Below, one piece after another: positions 7,299-12,879 of a DNA stretch of 13,687 nt (position 1 is the stretch's first letter; each line of letters opens with the position of its first letter). The DNA is from Chloroflexota bacterium (GTDB taxonomy: Bacteria; Chloroflexota; Anaerolineae; Aggregatilineales; UBA2796). The notes beneath the pieces are model-generated. The model was not told the origin of the DNA and did no database searches. It saw only the letters and a list, made by a program, of their open reading frames with translations. A program made the translations under genes and the position numbers. Location: contig JAGHYP010000047.1 of assembly GCA_017743585.1 (NCBI GenBank), positions 1-13,687 on the forward strand. The letters run 5' to 3'.

Positions 7299-9029
7299 TC
7301 AGCGTCCGTTGCTCAACTGGTTGTCACTCAATGTCTGACTGGATGTCTGACTGGATATCTGACTGGATGTCTGACTGGGCAAGCCAAGCCGCACTGCCAC
7401 GCGCGGCGCTTGGAAGGCATCCGCAAGGCTTTGTGTGGCAGCCGCCAGAACCGCCTCAACGCTCGTAGCAGCTTGCATCCGCGCTGTGATCTCATTGATC
7501 ATGCTCTCCCGCTGTGCCATGCGCTGCGCTTCCTCCAAAAGGCGCAAGTTCTCAAGCGCCAGGCCAAGCCGCTCGAGCACTTGCTGCAGCACGGCCAGTT
7601 GCTCGTTATTGACGATCTGATCGGGCGCAAGCTCAAATTCCATAGCGCCGATGACCTGCCCGCGCACGGCGATCGGCAGCGCCAAAATCTTTTGATTGGC
7701 CGAAGTGCGCAACACTGGCTGGTTGCGGCGGACTGCCTCAGCGAGCGTCGGCGTTTGCTCGGCAGCGTCTTCAACCCGCTCGTTCACAAGGTCTATGGTG
7801 TAAGATGGCAGCCGGCTCATGCCGCTCAGATAGTCTGCCCAAGCGCCGCCTGTCAGCTGGCGGTTCAAGCGCTCGATCTCGCGCAACTGCTCGCTGGTCC
7901 GCTCATACAGGCGGCGATTTTCGTCCAGTTTATCTTGCATCTCAGCGAACAGGCGCGCGTTATCCACTGCCACCGCAATTTGATTGGCGAGCATCTCAAG
8001 CGCTTCCACGTCCTCGGGCGGGAAGGCGCTCGGATTGCGGCTCTGCAGGTCAATCGCGCCAATGATCTCGCCGCCCACGCGCAACGGAATGGCGAGCTGT
8101 GCGCGCATGCCGCTCAAAAAAGCAGAGCCACGGTATGGCTGCGCTTCGCCTCCCTCGCGAGCCAGAATGCTCTGCCCGCTGATGGTGGCTCGCCCGATCG
8201 CGCTCAAGCTGCCAATGCCGATCTGTTGGCTGCCGATGTTGGCGCGAGCCGCCTCGTGCGTCGTGGCGACCAGCGTGACGTTGCGCCGCTCTTTGTCCGC
8301 GAGGAAGAGCTGCACTTCATGACAATCGCTGAAGTTCTCTTGCACAAAGCGCACGGTCTCTTGCAGGACGCTCTCAAGCGTGAGGCGCACGCCCAGCGCG
8401 CGCTGCACCAGATCAGCGCCCGCTTTAGCCAGCCGCACGCTGCGCTCCTGAGCGCTTGCCGTGACCTGCCGCGCGACAAGGCGCAAGTCGCGCGCCATTG
8501 CGTAATTCACGCCAGCGTGGACGATCAAGAGTGGCAAGCCGATCACAATCAGCGCAGGCAGGCGCTCAGGCGCGTCTCCTGGCGCTGCGTCCAGCTCGAG
8601 AAGCGTGTACAGGAGTGCAGCGATCAGCGTGTAGAAGACGGCTTGCTCGCCGATCAGCATCGCGCCGAGCGAGATGCTCACCAACATGCCGCTAAAACCG
8701 ATCTCCGCGCTGATTTCGCCAGAGAACGCCAATAGGAACAGCAGCGCGATCCACGCCAACAGCACCAATAGCGCGGCTGTCGCCTGCTGCGCGCGCCGAG
8801 TCAGGATGTAGGCAGCCAGCGCAACGCCTGCTAATAGCGCGCCGCGCAGGATGAGCAGAAGAGCGGGCAAGTCGTCGCCGCTCAGCAGCTGCGGGGCAAG
8901 GCTCAGCGCGCTGAGCAAGGCGCCGACAAACGTCGCAGCGCTGATGATGTACGTTCCAGTAGCGCGCCGCCGAGCGAGCGGCTCAGGATAGGCTGTGAGC
9001 GGGAAAAATCTAAGGAGTTGCTGATACAT
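7299..9029 (-). CDS. Polytopic membrane GAF sensor with SQ(T/I)S-repeat tail (paralogue 1)
   Basis: The 576-residue protein has about six hydrophobic segments between residues 26 and 178, then a GAF domain at about 202-360 (HEVQLFLADKERR, AQLAIPLRVGGEIIGAIDLQS, ANQIAVAVDNARLF). A coiled coil with the linker LNRQLTGGAWADYL (388-401) is followed by a shortened GAF-like block (about 405-500, LALPIAVRGQVIGAMEFEL) and a terminal half-GAF (about 507-548). The last 25 residues hold four copies of a four-residue repeat of the SQ(T/I)S type, encoded by a 12-base tandem repeat. The GAF has a Cys-His pair (C236, H237) at the position where the paralogues read DH, YR or YH; its meaning is unclear. The start ATG has only a weak GAGA-type ribosome site; it follows the previous stop by 20 bases. 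No output domain is visible. Confidence 0.9.
   Translation of the reverse strand: MYQQLLRFFPLTAYPEPLARRRATGTYIISAATFVGALLSALSLAPQLLSGDDLPALLLILRGALLAGVALAAYILTRRAQQATAALLVLLAWIALLFLLAFSGEISAEIGFSGMLVSISLGAMLIGEQAVFYTLIAALLYTLLELDAAPGDAPERLPALIVIGLPLLIVHAGVNYAMARDLRLVARQVTASAQERSVRLAKAGADLVQRALGVRLTLESVLQETVRFVQENFSDCHEVQLFLADKERRNVTLVATTHEAARANIGSQQIGIGSLSAIGRATISGQSILAREGGEAQPYRGSAFLSGMRAQLAIPLRVGGEIIGAIDLQSRNPSAFPPEDVEALEMLANQIAVAVDNARLFAEMQDKLDENRRLYERTSEQLREIERLNRQLTGGAWADYLSGMSRLPSYTIDLVNERVEDAAEQTPTLAEAVRRNQPVLRTSANQKILALPIAVRGQVIGAMEFELAPDQIVNNEQLAVLQQVLERLGLALENLRLLEEAQRMAQRESMINEITARMQAATSVEAVLAAATQSLADAFQAPRVAVRLGLPSQTSSQISSQTSSQTLSDNQLSNGR
7331..7378 (-). repeat. Four-copy 12-bp in-frame tandem repeat
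   Basis: Four consecutive 12-base units (plus strand ATGTCTGACTGG, third copy with one change, ATATCTGACTGG) lie at 7331-7342, 7343-7354, 7355-7366 and 7367-7378. On the coding (minus) strand they give the Ser/Gln/Thr-rich tail of the sensor at 7299-9029. The next 12 bases (7319-7330) look like a decayed copy. The unit is a multiple of three, so copy number could change without a frameshift. Confidence 0.95.
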
Positions 9030-9049
9030 AAGCAGTTCTCTATCTCAGT

Positions 9050-10705
9050 TTAGCCCGTGTGACTGCTGCGCTTGTCTGCCTCAAGCCGAACGCGCGCGCG
9101 CCGCGCTGAGAGCGCCTCTGCCATCTCTTGAAGCGTGTTCAGCAGCATGCTCTGCAGGTCGCTTTGTCCCCGTAGCGCGCCGCTGAGCCGATTCATCAGG
9201 CGCTCTGTCTCAGCGCGCTGCGCCGCCTGCATGTAAAGGCGCGCATTCTCCAACGCGATGGCGAGCTGATAGCCAATTTGTGCCAGCAAAGCGATATCGA
9301 GCGACGCGTAACGCCCTGACTCGCGGTGCAGCACTGAGAAGACGCCGATGGCCTTACCGCCCGCCACAAGCGGCACGCTGGCGATTGCCCGCATGCGCGA
9401 GCTGGCGAAGAGCCGATAGTCAGGCTCTTCTGAGCTGCTGATGTCGTCCAGCACCAACGGCTCGCCTGTGTTGAAGACGAAGCGCAGCGCTGCGCGCTCT
9501 ACAGGGAATTGTGTAGGCAACGGGCCGCCGTCGGTCAGAAGGTAGACATCGAACGTCTCGCCATTCGGGCTGATCAGGGCGACGCTGATCAAATCGGCAT
9601 CGATCAGCTTGAGCGTCTCTTTGCGAACGATCTGGAAGATGTGCGCGCGATCAAGCGTCCTTGTGAGGCGCTGACTGAGCGCTGTGATGTGTTCTAATTG
9701 TGCGGAGCGCCGTTTGATTTCTTCATACAGCCGCGCGTTGTGCGCCGCGATCGCCAGCTGCGAGGTGACAATAGCAGCCGCCTCGACCTCATCGCTCGTG
9801 AAAGTGTGATATTCGTAAAAGCTATCCAGACCGAGACTGCCGAGCAGCTCTCCTCTGACGATCATCGGCAGTAGCGCAATGGACTTGATGCCCAGCTTTT
9901 GAAACAAGGCGCGCTCAACATCGCCCAGCAAGGGATCGTCGTCCACGTTGTTCACGACGACAGGCGCTTTGGTCTTCAGCAGGCGATCTTCAAGAGGGGT
10001 ATTGAGCGGGATGCGCAAGCCGATCATGCCGCTATCGGGGAATTCAGCGATGACCGTTCCGACATTTTCCTCGTAATCGAAGAGGGCGATGCCGACGTGA
10101 TCAATGCGCAGCGTCTTGACAAGGCTGCGCGCTGCGCGATCCAGCATTTCGTGGCTCTCAGTGGCGCTTGTGAAGTCGCGCGTGACCTCGTAAAGCGAGC
10201 GCATCACATCAATTTGGCGCATCAACCCGCCCGCCTGTGGACCGGCTGCCTTCAGATGCTGCAAAAGCGCAGGCCCGAGCTGATTGGCGAGCGCGGTCAG
10301 AAGCGCGTCGAGAGTCCTTGAATGCGTTGCGTCACTCTCCGCCGGCTTGTGATAGGCAACAATGGCGCCAATGGCGTCATTGCCAATGGGGATCGGATAA
10401 ATGCGCGCGTTGGGCGCGCTAGCGATCTGTCGATGGCGCACGGCGAGCAGCAGCGGCGATGAATCGTCCACAGGCTGCGTGGAATCTTCGCTCGGAATCT
10501 GCCCCGCGCTTGCCACGCGCATCGCCATATTGCCGACGATTTGAGAGATTTGCACGCCTAGCACGCCATAAACGGCAAGGCGTTCGCAGAGGACCGCTAA
10601 GAACGAGTCCAGCCAGCCTTCTACAGGCGGCTGGGCAAACGCTTGGCGATTGAGCTGCGCCGAGAGCGCCAGCAGGTCATCCAGAACTGCTTCGCCTTGG
10701 CTCAT
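9050..10705 (-). CDS. Soluble multi-GAF signalling protein without visible output domain
   Basis: The 551-residue protein has no membrane segment. It has a degenerate GAF-like N-terminal domain at about 28-150 (YPIPIGNDAIGAIVAYHK), a full GAF at about 165-325 (DHVGIALFD, IALLPMIVRGELLGSLGLDS, SQLAIAAHNARLYEEI) and a second full GAF at about 338-490 (ISVALISPNGETF, IASVPLVAGGKAIGVFSVLH, YQLAIALENARLYMQA). It ends in the half-GAF segment shared with the membrane sensors (about 500-541). It lacks their LN-x4-G-x-AW linker and shortened block. No Cys is placed for bilin attachment and no NKFDE-type cyclic-nucleotide motif is seen, so the ligand cannot be guessed. The ATG overlaps the stop of the receiver gene as ATGA (10702-10705); its own ribosome site is weak, so coupled translation is likely. 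That coupling suggests the receiver and this protein are made in similar amounts and may interact. This is inference. Confidence 0.9.
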   Translation of the reverse strand: MSQGEAVLDDLLALSAQLNRQAFAQPPVEGWLDSFLAVLCERLAVYGVLGVQISQIVGNMAMRVASAGQIPSEDSTQPVDDSSPLLLAVRHRQIASAPNARIYPIPIGNDAIGAIVAYHKPAESDATHSRTLDALLTALANQLGPALLQHLKAAGPQAGGLMRQIDVMRSLYEVTRDFTSATESHEMLDRAARSLVKTLRIDHVGIALFDYEENVGTVIAEFPDSGMIGLRIPLNTPLEDRLLKTKAPVVVNNVDDDPLLGDVERALFQKLGIKSIALLPMIVRGELLGSLGLDSFYEYHTFTSDEVEAAAIVTSQLAIAAHNARLYEEIKRRSAQLEHITALSQRLTRTLDRAHIFQIVRKETLKLIDADLISVALISPNGETFDVYLLTDGGPLPTQFPVERAALRFVFNTGEPLVLDDISSSEEPDYRLFASSRMRAIASVPLVAGGKAIGVFSVLHRESGRYASLDIALLAQIGYQLAIALENARLYMQAAQRAETERLMNRLSGALRGQSDLQSMLLNTLQEMAEALSARRARVRLEADKRSSHTG

Positions 10706-11085
10706 CTCGAGGCTCGTCCTCTAGCGATGAAGTTCAGCACCTCGGCTGGAAATCTATCCACGTCAATTGGTTTCGGAATGTATCCATCGCAGCCTGCTTC
10801 GAGCGTCCGCTCGCGGTCGCCTTTCAACGCGTTGGCGGTCAAGGCGACGATCGGAATATGCTTGAGAGCGGGATGCGCCCGAAGTTCCTGCGCGGCAGTC
10901 AGTCCATCTTTGCCGGGCATGCTGATATCCATCAGGATCAGGTCGGGCAGATGCTGCACCGCTAGGCTGATGCCGTCATCAGCATTGGCCGCCTCAAGCA
11001 CTTCGAAGCCTTCCGCCGTAAGCACGCGGCGCACCAATTCACGGTTATCAGGGCGATCTTCGATGTACAGGATGCGCTTGGTCAT
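10702..11085 (-). CDS. Stand-alone CheY-like response regulator receiver
   Basis: The 127-residue single-domain receiver has all the hallmark residues: acidic pair E9-D10 (plus D13), phosphoacceptor D53 in DLILMDISMPGKDG, T83 in IVALTANALKGD, and K105 in DGYIPKPID. The I-P-I-V-A-L-T-A-N-A segment resembles receivers of hybrid kinases and the DivK type more than classical CheY. There is no DNA-binding or enzymatic output domain, so it must act by protein-protein contact or as a phosphate relay. It is the first gene of the GAF-sensor operon and overlaps the next gene by four bases. The ribosome site is ambiguous: GGAAAG about 9 bases before the ATG, or AGGGG directly abutting it. The phosphodonor kinase is not in the window. 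Confidence 0.95.
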   Translation of the reverse strand: MTKRILYIEDRPDNRELVRRVLTAEGFEVLEAANADDGISLAVQHLPDLILMDISMPGKDGLTAAQELRAHPALKHIPIVALTANALKGDRERTLEAGCDGYIPKPIDVDRFPAEVLNFIARGRASR

Positions 11086-11108
11086 CCCCTGAATCTTTCC
11101 TTACGTTG

Positions 11109-11140
11109 TGAGACGCTGATCTCAGACGCGTGGAGCGCGT
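11109..11140 (-). other. Two adjacent small hairpins in the operon leader
   Basis: Two inverted repeats lie one base apart: TGAGA/TCTCA with a 6-base loop (11109-11124) and ACGCG/CGCGT with a 5-base loop (11126-11140). Both fall between the candidate promoter and the receiver ATG. On the minus strand no T-run follows, so they are not simple terminators there. The rest of 11086-11216 (131 bases, no gene) holds nothing else recognisable. Confidence 0.3.
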
Positions 11141-11202
11141 TTTTGATGATGATTGTGCAAAGATTGTCGTGCGAGCTAGAGCTGCTGCGAATTCTACTTC
11201 AG

Positions 11203-11211
11203 ATTATGCCA
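11203..11211 (-). promoter_or_regulatory. Candidate extended -10 promoter for the receiver/GAF operon
   Basis: On the minus strand this reads TGGCATAAT, a TGn plus a one-mismatch -10 hexamer, just past the stop of the upstream gene. No good -35 is seen, as is common for extended -10 promoters. It would start transcription near 11196 and leave a leader of about 110 bases before the receiver ATG. Its form resembles the better candidate at 12708-12716. Weak evidence by eye. Confidence 0.35.
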
Positions 11212-11216
11212 TTCAG

Positions 11217-11723
11217 CTAAAGTTTTTCGGTTGAAGTTCGGTTAACAAACTCGCCTTCGGCGATGCGCCGCTGCAGCCAGCGCACGCCGTCATCGTGCTT
11301 GTAGAAAACCATGTTCTGGCTGCCGTTGCGGCGTATGATGTTATTCACGAAGTTGCTCACCAGCATCACAGGCGTTCCAATCGCGCTGCGCGCAATGATT
11401 GTGCAGGATAGCACTCTAATGTGTTCCGTGAGCTTGACTGAGTCGTTCAGCCTGTGGCGCACATATGGCGTTACCACACAATCAGGCGCAGAGAAACTGA
11501 TGAGCGCAAACGCAATGCGATTTGGATCCCACGTCTTGAGGAGCTCGATTTGTTTGTCTATCCAAGCGTCCACCACACGGCGCGTAGCATTGGCAGCCAC
11601 GAATGCTGACGCCTTGCCGTTCAATATCCACTGAAAGGCGAGGCCATCTGGCACGAGAATTTCCGGCGGCGCGGCTTGAATATCAAATGAGACATGGTCT
11701 TGTAAGTTGAGCGAGTATGCCAT
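11217..11723 (-). CDS. Small soluble protein, possibly STAS/SpoIIAA-like; function unknown
   Basis: The 168-residue protein has no signal peptide or membrane helix. The pattern is alternating beta/alpha: a strand-rich N-terminus, an amphipathic helix (RRVVDAWIDKQIELLKTW), a strand (IAFALISFS), further strands and a helix (IGTPVMLVSNFVNNIIRR), then VFYKHDDGVRWLQRRI at the C-terminus. The ending resembles the F-x-[DE]-x-x-[AG]-x-x-WL closing helix of SpoIIAA/STAS-like proteins, which bind partners or small ligands rather than catalyse; this assignment is by eye and tentative. The start ATG has AAGGAG 7 bases upstream and lies 15 bases after the epimerase stop, so the two are probably co-transcribed. 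It is separated from the receiver operon downstream by 131 bases. Confidence 0.75.
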   Translation of the reverse strand: MAYSLNLQDHVSFDIQAAPPEILVPDGLAFQWILNGKASAFVAANATRRVVDAWIDKQIELLKTWDPNRIAFALISFSAPDCVVTPYVRHRLNDSVKLTEHIRVLSCTIIARSAIGTPVMLVSNFVNNIIRRNGSQNMVFYKHDDGVRWLQRRIAEGEFVNRTSTEKL

Positions 11724-11738
11724 TCGCGATTCTCCTTT

Positions 11739-12671
11739 TCAGCGCGCTTGTGCAGAGAGCCATGTGCGCACAACATCTGGAATGCCTTGCTCAATTGTTG
11801 GAAACTGAAAACGGAAGCCCGTGCTGCGCAGCCGCGCATTGGAGAGGTGCGCGTCATAAACGTCGGTCACCACGGGGCCTGCGATGATGCGACCGAGCCA
11901 AAGCGGAACGGCGCGCGTTTTCAACGGCACGTTGAGCGCCTTGGCGCTTTGCGCCAGAATTTCTGAATACTTTGGCGGGCGATCATCGCAGATGATGTAG
12001 CGCTCGCCAATTGTGCCATGTTCCATCAAGTGCAGAATGGCGCGTGCGCAATCTTCCACATGCACTGTGGCGAGCGTCGGGTCGCGCCGCGCCAATGTCA
12101 GCTGCGTCCTGCCCGCTTTTAGCGAGGCGAGAATTTCTGCATACCAAGAGCCTGCGCCATAGACCGACGACGGGAAGACGGTCACGATCGGCAAGCCTGC
12201 TGCGCGGAACGTCTCAAGCTGCTGTATCGCCTTGACGATGTAAGGCCCCCAGCCGCGCGGATTCGGCTCGGCGCTCTCATCTTTGGGCGGCGGGTCCTGC
12301 TGACCGTAGTAGCTAGTGCCGCTGACGTAGACGACGCGCTCCACAGCCGAGCCTTGCAGCGCGCTCAGCAAGTTGCGATCCATCACTTGCCGATCTGCCT
12401 CGTAGCGCAAGGCGCGCGCCTTGCTGACGCGCCCGCCGAAGGTTTTCGGCTGAGCGAAGTGGAGCACAATCTGCGCTTGAGCGGCTTGCGCTTGCCAAGC
12501 TCCCGCCTGCAGCAGATCGCCGATCACAGGCTGCGCGCCGAGCGCCTGCACTGCCGCTGCGCTGCGCTCAGAGCGGCATAGCGCCTGCACAGCATGCCCA
12601 GCTGCCACTGCGTGCCGCACAAACGCCGAGCCGATGAAACCGCTGCCGCCTGCTAGGAAAAGCCTTGCCAA
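11739..12671 (-). CDS. NAD(P)-dependent epimerase/dehydratase (extended-SDR-like, atypical)
   Basis: From the TTG at 12671-12669 the protein has 310 residues. It opens with a Rossmann nucleotide-binding motif, ARLFLAGGSGFIGS (GGxGFIG), and has VVYVSGTSYYG (S117, S120, Y121), TVFPSSVYGAG and VHVEDCARAI, all typical of sugar-nucleotide epimerases/dehydratases and relatives. The expected catalytic YxxxK reads GPYIVKA (Y144, K147), one residue too close, so it is an atypical member whose activity cannot be assumed. The frame remains open to a GTG at 12722 (327 residues). The TTG start is preferred because GAGGAAAGG lies 9 bases upstream, the Rossmann strand starts directly after it, and a promoter-like TGGTATAAA sits inside the longer reading. 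It is probably co-transcribed with the 168-residue gene downstream. The substrate is unknown. Confidence 0.88.
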   Translation of the reverse strand: MARLFLAGGSGFIGSAFVRHAVAAGHAVQALCRSERSAAAVQALGAQPVIGDLLQAGAWQAQAAQAQIVLHFAQPKTFGGRVSKARALRYEADRQVMDRNLLSALQGSAVERVVYVSGTSYYGQQDPPPKDESAEPNPRGWGPYIVKAIQQLETFRAAGLPIVTVFPSSVYGAGSWYAEILASLKAGRTQLTLARRDPTLATVHVEDCARAILHLMEHGTIGERYIICDDRPPKYSEILAQSAKALNVPLKTRAVPLWLGRIIAGPVVTDVYDAHLSNARLRSTGFRFQFPTIEQGIPDVVRTWLSAQAR

Positions 12672-12680
12672 ACGCGCTAT

Positions 12681-12689
12681 CCTTTCCTC
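12681..12689 (-). promoter_or_regulatory. Ribosome binding site fixing the epimerase start
   Basis: The minus strand reads GAGGAAAGG, nine bases before the TTG at 12671-12669. No comparable site precedes the upstream GTG at 12722, so this decides the start call. Confidence 0.6.
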
Positions 12690-12707
12690 GAGTGCTGTGT
12701 TGATATG

Positions 12708-12716
12708 TTTATACCA
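12708..12716 (-). promoter_or_regulatory. Extended -10 promoter candidate for the epimerase unit
   Basis: The minus strand reads TGGTATAAA: a TGn extension plus a near-consensus -10. A TTGGAT element lies upstream but with only 14 bases spacing, so the -35 is weak. Transcription would begin near 12701, about 30 bases before the TTG start, with the ribosome site in between. Confidence 0.5.
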
Positions 12717-12725
12717 CGGCACGCT

Positions 12726-12738
12726 CTATCCAAGATAG
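12726..12738. promoter_or_regulatory. Palindrome CTATC-CAA-GATAG, possible operator
   Basis: Perfect 5-base arms with a 3-base centre lie where the -35 region of the minus-strand epimerase promoter would be. A related palindrome, TATC-AA-GATA, lies at 12825-12834, and CTATCAT occurs twice at 12875-12891 next to the plus-strand gene. A regulator binding site is an inference. Confidence 0.35.
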
Positions 12739-12792
12739 GCGCAACACTTACATAGCGTCTTTCACAGAAGTGCCTTTTGTTACGCCGCCAGC

Positions 12793-12816
12793 GCGATGCC
12801 GCTTGCGGCGCATCGC
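12793..12816. other. Strong hairpin in the divergent intergenic region
   Basis: GCGATG-CCGC, a TT loop, then GCGG-(CG bulge)-CATCGC gives 10 paired bases with a 2-base bulge. The tight loop means the inner pair or two would open. No T-run follows on either strand, so it is not an intrinsic terminator. The surrounding region 12672-12879 (about 208 bases between divergent genes) also holds the promoter, palindromes and ribosome site listed; no convincing plus-strand promoter was found. Confidence 0.4.
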
Positions 12817-12879
12817 AAAGCTGTTATCAAGATAGATTGTTTCGAGTCCGTTACTCAGGCGCGTGCCAAATGGACTATC

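Noticed and set aside
7410..8735. 441-residue open frame on the plus strand
   Set aside because: It is antisense to the 576-residue sensor, which has clear GAF motifs and correct operon spacing. The plus-strand product is low-complexity, His/Arg/Ala/Leu rich, with no recognisable fold.
3840..10705. GAF domains as bilin-binding photoreceptors or cyclic-nucleotide sensors
   Set aside because: No DxCF or similar Cys attachment motif and no NKFDE motif are visible in any of the GAF domains, so neither ligand class can be supported from sequence.
11126..11144. Hairpin ACGCG/CGCGT followed by TTTT, looking like a terminator on the plus strand
   Set aside because: No plus-strand gene ends here. 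The stem is only 5 bases and the T-run is short. On the minus strand, where transcription runs, there is no T-run.
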